From positions 930,001 through 994,000 of the forward strand of contig NZ_JAMZFT010000002.1 of the NCBI RefSeq assembly GCF_024158125.1: DNA of 64,000 nucleotides. The letters are read 5' to 3'. Origin of the DNA: Futiania mangrovi. GTDB lineage: Bacteria > Pseudomonadota > Alphaproteobacteria > Futianiales > Futianiaceae. Shown in pieces: positions 17,597 to 27,455 of the stretch (position 1 is its first letter; each line of letters opens with the position of its first letter). Made by a program: the position numbers and the translations under genes. The notes under the pieces were generated by a model, which was given only the letters and a program-made list of their open reading frames with translations, searched no databases and was not told where the DNA came from.

Positions 17597-18751
17597 TCAG
17601 TCGCAGGGCAGGCCCATCTGCCGGGCGATGGCCCGCAACTGGATCTCGTAGCTGCCGACGGTGACGGGCGCGACCAGCGCGTCCATCGCCATGCGCATGG
17701 CCGGAAGCTCGCTCGTCAGGCCCCAGCCGCCGGCGACATGCAGCGCGGTCTGCGTGACCCGCACGACCGCCTGCGTGACGAAGAGCTTGGCGGTCGAGAC
17801 GTCGAGGATCACATCGCCGACGGGCACGCCCGAATCCCACTTGCGTGCGGCGTGGTAGGTGAGATGGCGCGCGGCCTCCACGTCGACCTTCGCCTGGGCC
17901 AGCTGGAAGGCGATCGACTGGTTCGCCCCGATCGGGCGGCCGAACTGCTGGCGGGTCTGCGCATACTCCACCGCCCAGTCGAGCGCGTGCTGCATGTGCC
18001 CCAGCCAGCGGGCGGACACCATGATCCGCTCCCGGTTGAAGCCGGCCATGATTTCGCGGAAGCCTGCGTCGAGGCGTCTTTCCTCGGGCACCCGCACGTC
18101 GTTCAGCGTGATGCGGTAGGTGGGGGCGGGGCGGTTCACATAGGTGTCGATCTGGCTCGCGATCACGCCCTCGCTCGCCCGGTCGACGGCGAAGAACTGC
18201 ATGCCGTGGCGCCCCTTGGAGGGATCGGTCTGGGCGAGCAGGACCAGTACGTCCGCATCTCCGCCAAGCGTGATGAAGGCCTTCATGCCGCTGAGCATCC
18301 AATGGTCGCCGTCGCGCGTCGCGCGCGTGCTGACGTTCTGGATGTCGTTGCCGGCCTCAGGCTCGGTCACGGCGATGGCGACCATGCAGTCGCCAGCGAT
18401 GTTGCGGCGGGCAAGTTCGCGGTGCTGCGGCGCGCCGAAGTCGTAGAGGATCGAGCCCGCCACGTTCTGCACCAGCAGGGAGACCGCGAGGTTCGGATTG
18501 ACCTTGGAGACCTCCTCGAGGCAGATCGCCTCCTCTGTCGCGCCGAGGTTGGCCCCGCCGATATCCTCGGAGGCGGTGATCCCGATCAGGCCGGCGCGCG
18601 CGGCCGCCTCGTAGAAGTCGCGCGGATATGCCTTCTCCCGGTCCGCCTTTTCCCAGCGCGGGGCGGCCTCGACCTCCGCGAACCTGCGGCACATGTCGCG
18701 GAAGACCGGTTCCTCGATGGTGTTGGCGCCGGGCCGGCGCGTGACGGTCAT
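17597..18751 (-). CDS. Acyl-CoA dehydrogenase with isovaleryl-CoA dehydrogenase-type catalytic Glu
   Basis: A 384-residue acyl-CoA dehydrogenase with the signature V-T-E-P-E-A-G-N-D (about 128-136). The usual catalytic position in the C-terminal E-G-T-S-E-I-Q motif is Val365 (V-G-S-Y-E-I-Q). In contrast, G-F-N-R-E-R-I (237-243) places Glu241 exactly where isovaleryl-/long-chain dehydrogenases carry their base. A branched or short acyl-CoA substrate is therefore plausible. The start at 18751 is supported by GGGGAG; a possible start at 18859 overlaps the IclR stop but lacks a ribosome site and adds 36 unlike residues. It lies directly downstream of an IclR gene. Confidence 0.88.
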   Translation of the reverse strand: MTVTRRPGANTIEEPVFRDMCRRFAEVEAAPRWEKADREKAYPRDFYEAAARAGLIGITASEDIGGANLGATEEAICLEEVSKVNPNLAVSLLVQNVAGSILYDFGAPQHRELARRNIAGDCMVAIAVTEPEAGNDIQNVSTRATRDGDHWMLSGMKAFITLGGDADVLVLLAQTDPSKGRHGMQFFAVDRASEGVIASQIDTYVNRPAPTYRITLNDVRVPEERRLDAGFREIMAGFNRERIMVSARWLGHMQHALDWAVEYAQTRQQFGRPIGANQSIAFQLAQAKVDVEAARHLTYHAARKWDSGVPVGDVILDVSTAKLFVTQAVVRVTQTALHVAGGWGLTSELPAMRMAMDALVAPVTVGSYEIQLRAIARQMGLPCD

Positions 18752-18855
18752 GGCCTGCGGTCTCCCCGATCTGCAAGACGTGCCCGCACCCGGTATCGGC
18801 TGCGGTCTTTCAAGGTCTGGCAAAGTCTGGCGGATCGGGAAATGTGAATCAATAT

Positions 18856-19674
18856 TCATTCGCCAGGAGAAAAAGTTTTCTCCATGGCTGAATCTGCGGG
18901 CGCGCTCCCGCCCAGCGCCAGAGATGCGTCGCGCGCCGCGACGCGGATGTCCTGGGCCAGTTCCCGCGTCTCGCGCGCACCGACCTGCGCACTGAAGGCG
19001 ACCGCGCTCATCGCCAGCACCGGCTCGCCCTGCTTGTTGAGGATCGGGGCCGAGATCGTGGTCACGCCGCGCACGTAATTGCCGCGGTCGATGGCATAGC
19101 CGCGCCGGTGCACTTCCTCGACGTCCTCCATCCAGTCTTCGAAGGTCTGGGGGTCCTGCAGGCGGATCGCCTCGTACCGGCTGCGCAATTCCTCCGGCGG
19201 CATCTGGCTGTAGGCGGCGAAGCAGCGGCCCAGCGCACCGAGGAACAGCGGCAGCCGCTGCCCGATGTTCATGGAGACATGCATCGCCGCATCCGATTCC
19301 GCGCGGTCGACCAGCACGGCACGGTCATCGCTCATGCGGTCCCAGAGCGTCATGGTGACCCCGTGCTTGCGCGCGATCCGCTTGAGCGAAGGATGCAGCA
19401 TGCGGATATGGGTGTTCCGGTCGAGCGCCCCCTGCGCCAGCGCGACGAGACCGAGACCCACCGTGTAGCTCTTCGTCTTCTCGTCGAAGACCACGAGCCC
19501 CTCGTGGACCAGCGTCCGCAGCAGGTGGTAGCAGGTGCTGGGATTGAGGGAGAGGTCGCGCGCGACCTGCGTCACGCCGACGGCTGCGTTCGTCCGCTGC
19601 AGGTAGCGCAGCACGGCGAGCCCGTTGACCAGGGCGCCCACGAGCTTCTCCGGCGTGTCAGTCCGTTCGGCCAT
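18856..19674 (-). CDS. IclR-family transcriptional regulator
   Basis: A 272-residue IclR regulator. The winged helix-turn-helix is at about 12-75 (V-N-G-L-A-V-L-R-Y-L, then V-A-R-D-L-S-L-N-P-S-T-C-Y). The effector domain carries R-G-Y-A-I-D-R-G-N-Y-V-R-G-V (about 190-203), a block also seen in the IclR gene near 52 kb. It is divergent from the Baeyer-Villiger monooxygenase gene and upstream of the acyl-CoA dehydrogenase gene, so it could control both. A palindrome 14 bases before its start could be its operator. Confidence 0.9.
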   Translation of the reverse strand: MAERTDTPEKLVGALVNGLAVLRYLQRTNAAVGVTQVARDLSLNPSTCYHLLRTLVHEGLVVFDEKTKSYTVGLGLVALAQGALDRNTHIRMLHPSLKRIARKHGVTMTLWDRMSDDRAVLVDRAESDAAMHVSMNIGQRLPLFLGALGRCFAAYSQMPPEELRSRYEAIRLQDPQTFEDWMEDVEEVHRRGYAIDRGNYVRGVTTISAPILNKQGEPVLAMSAVAFSAQVGARETRELAQDIRVAARDASLALGGSAPADSAMEKTFSPGE

Positions 19675-19687
19675 TTCTCTCTCAGAA

Positions 19688-19702
19688 CAATCTTGACGAT
19701 TG
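19688..19702. promoter_or_regulatory. Palindrome in IclR/monooxygenase divergent region, candidate IclR operator
   Basis: CAATC-(TTGAC)-GATTG forms a 15-bp palindrome with 5-bp arms. It is placed just upstream of the iclR start and near an AT-rich TATATT element that could be the minus-strand -10. The size and position fit the ~15-bp operators of IclR-family regulators. Confidence 0.45.
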
Positions 19703-19848
19703 AGAATATACGCCGTGCGCGTTCAGGCGTCCATCGGTGCGCGGCGTGCGACCCAGCGTTGCAGGCGCCGGGCATGCCTTGAAACCGCCGGGAGCGGCAT
19801 GGTTTCATCCCGCAGTGTCAGGACAAGAGCAAGAAGGAAGGCCGCCGC

Positions 19849-21546
<1,698 letters not shown>

Positions 21547-21564
21547 CGCACCTGGGCGCCTGTC

Positions 21565-21747
21565 TCAGCTTTCGTGCGCGCCGCGCATCTCGCTGATGGC
21601 CTTTTGCACCATCCGCCAGCTTTTCGCGGTGGCGGCGTTGCCTGCGGTCTCTGCGGCCTGCGCCTTCTGCGCGGCCTCGGCCTCGGCCTTGGCGCCGTGG
21701 GCGTCGAACAGTTCCCGCGCATAGGCGGCGATCTTGGCTGCTTCCAT
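21565..21747 (-). CDS. Small conserved-looking soluble protein, 60 residues
   Basis: A short Ala- and charge-rich protein (M-E-A-A-K-I-A-A-Y-A-R..., ending M-R-G-A-H-E-S) that should be largely helical. GGGAGCGAG precedes the ATG at 21747. I recall very similar ~60-residue proteins of unknown function in marine alphaproteobacteria, but cannot name a family. It lies between a monooxygenase (convergent) and a CoA-transferase gene on the same strand. The start upstream at 21858 would add 37 residues of low similarity and is not preferred. Confidence 0.65.
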   Translation of the reverse strand: MEAAKIAAYARELFDAHGAKAEAEAAQKAQAAETAGNAATAKSWRMVQKAISEMRGAHES

Positions 21748-21873
21748 GGGTCTCGCTCCCTTCGGTCGGGGGCGGGGGCACGGTCCGTGCGCCCATGCCC
21801 GCCCGCTGTGGCGTTCTGCCTTGCCTGGAGACGTAAGCATGACCACGCCGGCTGCCAACCGCCTTGACCGCGA

Positions 21874-23232
21874 TCAAGCCTGGGCGGGCGCGGCCCCCGC
21901 GGGGTGGAGCGTGCGCGGGATCAGCCGCAACTCGTCGCGCGCGGCGCGCATCAGGTCCTCGCGGAAGTCGGGATGGGCGAGGCCGATGATCCGCAGCGCC
22001 CGGTCCGCCATGGTCAGGCCGCGCAGGCAGGTGATGCCCTGCTCGGTGCAGACGTAATGGATGTCGTTGCGCGTGATGCTGACGACGGAGCCCGTGGGCA
22101 GAACGGGCTGGATGCGGGAGACCGTGCCGCCCTTGCCCGTCGATGGCAGCATGATGACGCCGATCCCGCCCGGCGCGACCGACGCGCCGTAATGGAAGGC
22201 CCATTGGCCGCCCACGCCGCTGTAATGCTGCGGGCCGACCGTCTCCGACGCGCACTGGCCGAACAGGTCCATCTGGATCGTCGCGTTGATCGACACCTGC
22301 CGGTGGTTCCGCGCGATCACCGCCGGGTCGTTGGTGTAGGAAATGGGGTGGAATTCCACTGCCGGGTTGTCGTCCACGAAGTCGTAGAGCCGCTTCGACC
22401 CGATGGCGACGGCGGAGATCATCTTGCCCGGATGCAGCGTCTTGCGTGCATTGGTGATGACGCCCGCCTCCCACAGGTCGACGGCCCAGTCGAACAGCGC
22501 CTCGGAATGGACGCCGAGGTCCTTCTGCCCGCCCTTCGCCAGTTGCCGGACGACGGCGTCAGGCACCTTGCCCACGCCGACCTGCAGCGTCGCGCCGTCT
22601 TCCACCAGGCTTGCGATGTGGCGGGCCATGGCGGCCTCGTCCGGCGTCGGCGCCTCGCCCGACATGGAGATGGTCTTCACCGGGTCGTCGGTTTCGAGCA
22701 CGAAGTCGACCCGGCCCGCAGGGAGATAGCAGGTACCGTGGGTGCGCGGCTGGTGCGGGCTCGTCTCGAACAGCACGCGCCTGGCCTTGGGCAGGAAGTC
22801 CACGATCCAGCCGCCGAACGCGCCAAGGCCGAAGAAACCGTGCCGGTCCATGGGTGCCGTCGCGCTGACCAGAAGGTCGATGTCATAGGGGAAGTCGGCG
22901 CCCGCGTGATGCGGGTGCAGCGGACGGTAGCTCGCGCGCCCGTCGCGGATCGCGTCGATCACCGGCCGGTCGTAGGAGAAGTCGGAGATGTGGTAGATGT
23001 TCTCCGCGAACTCCGGCCCCATGATCTCCGGCTCGACCGGGAACTGCTCCTGCCGCATCGGGTGGGCGAGGCGGATCCCGCGGAACCTGTGTGCGTTCTT
23101 CGCCAGGATCTGGAGGAAGCGGTTCGGAAGCCCCGTGCCGCCGTTGATGCAGATGAGCATGTCGTCGCGCAGGAGGCCGACGATCTCCTCCTCGCTCAGG
23201 GCCGGGATGCCGCGTGCGGTGCGTCCTGTCAT
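21874..23232 (-). CDS. Acetyl-CoA hydrolase/transferase family protein (4-hydroxybutyrate CoA-transferase-like)
   Basis: A 452-residue family I CoA-transferase of the AbfT/Cat2/acetyl-CoA hydrolase group, which moves CoA between carboxylates through a gamma-glutamyl thioester. The G-x-G-x-x-P-D motif (G-V-G-K-V-P-D, 219-225) and L-G-V-H-S-E (239-244) are intact, with Glu244 the expected nucleophile. The C-terminal G-V-G-G-Q-W-A-F, Y-V-x-T-E-x-G and A-H-P-D-F-R-E-D blocks complete the fold. It lies downstream of an AidB-like dehydrogenase on the same strand. Acetyl-CoA is the likely donor; the acceptor is unknown. Confidence 0.88.
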   Translation of the reverse strand: MTGRTARGIPALSEEEIVGLLRDDMLICINGGTGLPNRFLQILAKNAHRFRGIRLAHPMRQEQFPVEPEIMGPEFAENIYHISDFSYDRPVIDAIRDGRASYRPLHPHHAGADFPYDIDLLVSATAPMDRHGFFGLGAFGGWIVDFLPKARRVLFETSPHQPRTHGTCYLPAGRVDFVLETDDPVKTISMSGEAPTPDEAAMARHIASLVEDGATLQVGVGKVPDAVVRQLAKGGQKDLGVHSEALFDWAVDLWEAGVITNARKTLHPGKMISAVAIGSKRLYDFVDDNPAVEFHPISYTNDPAVIARNHRQVSINATIQMDLFGQCASETVGPQHYSGVGGQWAFHYGASVAPGGIGVIMLPSTGKGGTVSRIQPVLPTGSVVSITRNDIHYVCTEQGITCLRGLTMADRALRIIGLAHPDFREDLMRAARDELRLIPRTLHPAGAAPAQA

Positions 23233-23353
23233 GGTCGTCCTCCCTGGCCCTCGGCCCCTCAGTCTGGCGTCTTGCGCGCCTTCAGGGGCCTGAGTGTGCC
23301 AAGGAAGCCCGTGCCCTGTCCAATGCGGTTGCGGCAGGGCGGCCCGGCGGCGC

Positions 23354-25090
23354 TCAGGCCGCCGAGGCTGCGTCCAGCAGGCCGGGCAGCGCGTCCGCGT
23401 CCGGATCGTCCGCGGCGAGCGGATCGCGCGTCCGCACCCGGTGGCGCAGCACCATCTCCGCCAGCGTCCGGCGGTGCGGGTCGCCGAGCCGTGCGCTTTC
23501 CCACGCCAGCATGGCAGCGGATGCGACATGGTAGAGGCCCGCCGCCGCCTGCCGGGTCAGCGCCACGTCGTCCGCCTCCGCCACGTGGCGGGCGAGTGCC
23601 ACGGCGCGGCCGATCGCGTTCTCCAGCCCCGGCAGGGGATTGCCGTCCTCGGCGATCAGCCGGGCGAGGTGTGCCTCCAGAGCCTCCAGCGAGCCCTCCC
23701 GCCGGATCGCGCGGATCACGTCGAGGGCGACGACATTGCTCGTCCCCTCCCAGATCGAGCCGAGGTGCGCGTCGCGCACCAGGCGGGCGTCGGAGAACTC
23801 CTCGATGTAGCCGCAGCCGCCGCGCACCTCCATCGCGTCGCCAGTGACGACGCGCGCGTCGCGGCAGGCCCGGTACTTGATGAGCGGCGTCAGGATGCGC
23901 AGCAGCGCATAGGCCCCGTCCTCGCCCGCGTCCGACCGGCGCAGCGTGTCGGCCGTCTGCAGCATCATGGCGCGCGCCTGCTCCGCCCGCATCAGCATCT
24001 TGGCAAGCTGGCGGCGCATCAGCGGCATGTCGATCAGGTGCCGGCCGAAGGCCACGCGGTTGCGCGCGATGTACATGGATTCGCTGAAGGCGCGGCGCAT
24101 CATGCCCGCAGCCCGCACGCCGTTCGACAGGCGCGAGGAATTGACCATGTCGGCCATCTGCCGGAAGCCCGCGCCCGGATCCCCGACGAGGAAGGCGGTC
24201 GCGCCCTCCAGCCTTATCTCCCCGCTCGCCATCGAGCGGGTGCCGAGCTTGTCCTTCAGCCGCACGATCCGGTAGGCGTTCGCGCTTCCGTCCGGCAGCG
24301 TCTTCGGCAGCAGGAACAGGCCGACGCCCTTGATCCCCGCCGGGCCGTCCTTCAGCCGCGCCAGCACCATCGCAAGGCCAGCATCGGCGTTGGAGCAGAA
24401 CCACTTGTCGCCCGAGAGCCGCCAGGTGCCGTCGCCCGCAGGCTCCGCCATCACTGCGGTCGCGCCGACGTCCGAGCCCGCGCCCTGTTCGGTCATGAAC
24501 ATCGCGCCCTGGGACAGCGCGTCGAGATCCTGGCTCGTCAGCGCCGGGAGGTAGCGGGCGACGAGGTCCTCCGACCCGAACTTGCGCAGCGTGCGCGTCA
24601 GGCTGTCGGTCATGTTGACCGGGCAGAGCAGGCCGAACTCCGCCTGCACGAAGAGGAAGGTGACCGCGTATTTCGCCACCGGCGGCATCTTCTCGGGCCA
24701 GTCGAGCACGCCGCCGCGATGCGACATGGCGGCAAGGCCGAAGTCGCCGAAGGCAAGCTGCTCCATCTCCCGGTAGGCGGGGTGGTAGTCGATCTGGTTC
24801 ACGTCCTCGCCCCGGCGCGTGCGGGTGCGCAGCACGGGCGGATTCCGGTCTGCCGTGCCGGCGAGCGTGTCGAGGCGGCCGCCCGCAAGCGCGCCCAGCC
24901 GGTCGAGGTGCGGCTCCATGTGCGCCTTGAGATCGGCGGGCATGTAGAGGCCGAGCAGCGGCGCCATCCACGGGTCCGCGCGGAAGAGGTTCAGCCCATA
25001 GGCGTCCGGCACCGCCTCGGCGCCGGTCGGGGGGGCCGGATGAGCGGTTGCATCGACCGGCTTCAGGGTGCGTGCTGCGCTGGCGGTCAT
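23354..25090 (-). CDS. Acyl-CoA dehydrogenase, AidB-like
   Basis: A 578-residue member of the long AidB-like branch of acyl-CoA dehydrogenases. It has the signature M-T-E-Q-G-A-G-S-D-V-G (199-209), S-G-D-K-W-F-C-S (226-233), A-F-G-R (347-350) and the C-terminal S-I-W-E-G-T-S-N (445-452) with Glu448. A further ~110 residues follow that domain, as in AidB. The frame remains open far upstream, but the family begins near the ATG at 25090. AidB binds DNA and protects against alkylation in E. coli; many homologues are simply metabolic enzymes. The downstream CoA-transferase favours a metabolic role here. Confidence 0.88.
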   Translation of the reverse strand: MTASAARTLKPVDATAHPAPPTGAEAVPDAYGLNLFRADPWMAPLLGLYMPADLKAHMEPHLDRLGALAGGRLDTLAGTADRNPPVLRTRTRRGEDVNQIDYHPAYREMEQLAFGDFGLAAMSHRGGVLDWPEKMPPVAKYAVTFLFVQAEFGLLCPVNMTDSLTRTLRKFGSEDLVARYLPALTSQDLDALSQGAMFMTEQGAGSDVGATAVMAEPAGDGTWRLSGDKWFCSNADAGLAMVLARLKDGPAGIKGVGLFLLPKTLPDGSANAYRIVRLKDKLGTRSMASGEIRLEGATAFLVGDPGAGFRQMADMVNSSRLSNGVRAAGMMRRAFSESMYIARNRVAFGRHLIDMPLMRRQLAKMLMRAEQARAMMLQTADTLRRSDAGEDGAYALLRILTPLIKYRACRDARVVTGDAMEVRGGCGYIEEFSDARLVRDAHLGSIWEGTSNVVALDVIRAIRREGSLEALEAHLARLIAEDGNPLPGLENAIGRAVALARHVAEADDVALTRQAAAGLYHVASAAMLAWESARLGDPHRRTLAEMVLRHRVRTRDPLAADDPDADALPGLLDAASAA

Positions 25091-25318
25091 GGCGCCACCT
25101 CTCCATTTCTTATGTAGAATTAGTTGCAGAATACAGAAAGCCTGAACGCGGTACAATGCCGGCACCGCACGTCTGCCCTTCGCGATCCGGCCCCCCCGGT
25201 GCACCCGGACGGTTGTGCGGCCCGGCCCGTTCGCGCACTGTTGAAGGCGACGAGGCCCGGGCAGGGCCTTGCAGCGGGCAGTGTGGCGTGCAGCCCGGCA
25301 GTGATGGGCGGGGAGGTC

Positions 25319-26902
25319 ATGCAGCCGCAGACGCCAGACCATGAACCGCAGGCCGACGCGCCGCTTCCCGTCGCGGCGTTCGAGCATCTGACCGGTCCGT
25401 CGCGCGGCACCGTGACATGGGTGGGGCAGCCGGACCTGATCGTGTTCCTCACCGGCACCGGGCGGGTGCGCGTCGCTGCGTCCGGCGCTGCCGAGCCAGG
25501 GCAAACCCCCGTCGCCCGATTGCGCCGGTACGACGGCAGCTACGAGGTTTCCGCCTTCGACGGGCAGCCCCTGTGGGTCAATGGCGCGGCGGTGGAGACG
25601 CGCCGGCTGCGTCACCTGGACATGATCGAGTTCGGGGAAACCGGACCCATGTCGCGGATCTATCTCTGCCACGACGGGCAGGTGCTCAGGCCCGGCGTCG
25701 GCACGGTGCTGAGTGATGCCGCTGCCTATCTCCGGTCCAGCCGGAAGCCCGTTTCCCGCCGCGTCCTGAGCGCAGCGGGGCAGGTGCAGCGCCGCCTCGC
25801 GCGGGAGACGACGTGGGCGTTTCGCATAGGCGTCGTGATCGCGCTTGCCGCCCTTGCCTTCGTCGCCTGGCAGCAGAGCCGTATCAACACGCTGCTGCGC
25901 CAACAGATCGAGAGCGGCCAGGCGCAGGTCGAGGCGGTGTCCCGCCTGCTCGCCCGAACGAGCGAGGAGGCGCCGACGCCCGCCGACCTCGACAGGCTGC
26001 GGGAGACGCTTGCGCGCCGCATGGAACTCACCACGGAACGGGTCGCCGAACTGGAGCGCCGTACGACCGCCGTGGGCCGCGTGATCGCGCGGGCAAGCCC
26101 CTCGATCGTCTTCCTGCAGGGCGGCTACGGCTTCCGGGATCGGGAGACCGGGCGGATGCTGCGGCACGTGCTGGGCCCGGGGGGCAAGCCCGCCCTTCTG
26201 CCGGGCGGCTTTCCGCTGCTGTCGCTCGATGGCGACGGTCCGGTCGCTGAGAGGCAATTTCTCGGCACCGGCTTCGCCGTGGGGGATGAGGGGCTCGTCG
26301 TGACCAGCGGGCACGTCGGGGAGCCGTGGGAGGAGGACGTGAACGTCGCCGCCCTCGGAACGCAGGGGCTTGAGCCGGTGCTGAGGCGCTTCATCGCCTA
26401 TCTCCCCGGCCGCCCCGAGGCCAGCCCCGTGGCACTGCTCCGGGCCAGCGCCGAGGCCGACCTTGCGGTGCTGCGCCTCGACGCGGGCGAGGGGCTGCCG
26501 CCAGGCCTGCAACTCGCCGATGCGCCGCCGCGGGCGGGCGACGAGGTCATCGTCATGGGCTATCCCACGGGCATGCGCACGATGCTCGCGCAGGCGGGCG
26601 AGGCCTTCATCGCGGCGCTGGAGGAGGCGGGGCCGCTCGACTTCTGGTCGGTTGCCGCGCGCCTCGCCGAGACCGGCCGCATCATGCCGCTGGCAAGCCG
26701 CGGCATCGTCGGCAGGGCCTCGGGAGAGGCAGTCGTCTACGATGCCGAGACGACCTATGGCGGCTCCGGCGGTCCGGTCCTCGACCTCGACGGGCGCGTC
26801 GTCGCAGTCAATACGGCGATCCTGCCCGAATATGGCGGATCGAACCTGGGCGTACCCGCCGAGCAGGTGCGCCGCCTGCTGGAAGAGAGCAAGACGAACT
26901 AG
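25319..26902 (+). CDS. Membrane-anchored trypsin-like serine protease with N-terminal FHA-like domain
   Basis: A 527-residue protein starting at the ATG at 25319 (GGGGAGG seven bases upstream; the frame is open to 25124). Residues about 25-115 resemble a degenerate forkhead-associated domain (P-L-W-V-N-G-A-A-V, then R-L-R-H-L-D-M-I-E-F-G) without a clear S-x-x-H pair. One transmembrane helix lies at 167-184, then a coiled-coil-like stretch at 190-255. A trypsin-like domain has His332 (T-S-G-H-V-G), Asp381 (A-D-L-A-V-L) and Ser483 (G-G-S-G-G-P). The orientation implied is a cytoplasmic sensor and periplasmic protease. No PDZ domain is visible. It is divergent from the AidB-like gene. Confidence 0.82.
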   Translation: MQPQTPDHEPQADAPLPVAAFEHLTGPSRGTVTWVGQPDLIVFLTGTGRVRVAASGAAEPGQTPVARLRRYDGSYEVSAFDGQPLWVNGAAVETRRLRHLDMIEFGETGPMSRIYLCHDGQVLRPGVGTVLSDAAAYLRSSRKPVSRRVLSAAGQVQRRLARETTWAFRIGVVIALAALAFVAWQQSRINTLLRQQIESGQAQVEAVSRLLARTSEEAPTPADLDRLRETLARRMELTTERVAELERRTTAVGRVIARASPSIVFLQGGYGFRDRETGRMLRHVLGPGGKPALLPGGFPLLSLDGDGPVAERQFLGTGFAVGDEGLVVTSGHVGEPWEEDVNVAALGTQGLEPVLRRFIAYLPGRPEASPVALLRASAEADLAVLRLDAGEGLPPGLQLADAPPRAGDEVIVMGYPTGMRTMLAQAGEAFIAALEEAGPLDFWSVAARLAETGRIMPLASRGIVGRASGEAVVYDAETTYGGSGGPVLDLDGRVVAVNTAILPEYGGSNLGVPAEQVRRLLEESKTN

Positions 26903-27010
26903 GGCAATGCGGCCCATTGATCCGCGTCAAGGCGGCTCATGCCGCGCTCCGGTACTGGATAGGCGCAGTGCGGATTGCGGATTGCTGCAGCAAAGCAAGC
27001 GGTGGATGCC

Positions 27011-27427
27011 ATGGATGAAGAAGCCCCAGACCTGTCGATTTCAGGCGAGCGTCTCTTCTACATCATCATGAAGGCGCGGGAGTTCGACGAGAAGGTCGCG
27101 CCCGGCGAGATGGACGAGGGCTCCAACCCGTCCGACGACAACAGCGTGTCGATCCTCGAGGACTATGCCGACGATCCGACGCTGCAGGAGTTGCAGACGG
27201 CGCTGGACGACCTGAACGTGGACGCCCAGCTCGATCTCCTGGCGCTGATGTGGTTCGGGCGGGGCGACACGGACAGCTTCGCGGAGGCGCGCGTCCAGGC
27301 CGCCGACACGACGGACAAGCACATCCCGGGCTACCTGATCGGCACGCCGCAGCTGTCGGACTACCTGGAGGAGGCGCTCTCCCAGCTCGGCATATCCGTG
27401 ACCGAATTCGGCGAGGGGCACCTGTAG
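27011..27427 (+). CDS. DUF3775-family protein
   Basis: A 138-residue acidic soluble protein. The pattern L-S-I-S-x-E-x-x-x-x-I-I-x-K-A-R-E-F-D, D-D-N-S-V-S-I-L-E-D-Y-A-D-D, L-A-L-M-W-F-G-R-G-D and Y-L-I-G-T-P-Q-L-S-D-Y-L-E-E-x-L matches DUF3775 as I know it. The family has no established function. The start is uncertain: the ATG at 27011 fits the family length, and an in-frame codon at 26975 would add 12 residues. It follows the protease gene on the same strand after 108 bases. Confidence 0.8.
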   Translation: MDEEAPDLSISGERLFYIIMKAREFDEKVAPGEMDEGSNPSDDNSVSILEDYADDPTLQELQTALDDLNVDAQLDLLALMWFGRGDTDSFAEARVQAADTTDKHIPGYLIGTPQLSDYLEEALSQLGISVTEFGEGHL

Positions 27428-27455
27428 CCGGCGCCGCTCGCCGCCGGGCCGGCCT

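Noticed and set aside
18752-18859. Alternative start of the acyl-CoA dehydrogenase overlapping the IclR stop (ATGA)
   Set aside because: There is no ribosome binding site, and the 36 extra residues do not resemble the family. The ATG at 18751 has GGGGAG upstream.
23354-25090. DNA-repair protein AidB
   Set aside because: The sequence is AidB-like, but the downstream CoA-transferase gene suggests metabolism. The family contains many non-repair enzymes.
25091-26917. Very long N-terminal extension of the AidB-like dehydrogenase frame
   Set aside because: The frame stays open by chance across the divergent protease gene. The dehydrogenase family begins at the ATG at 25090, and the protease frame has an intact catalytic triad.
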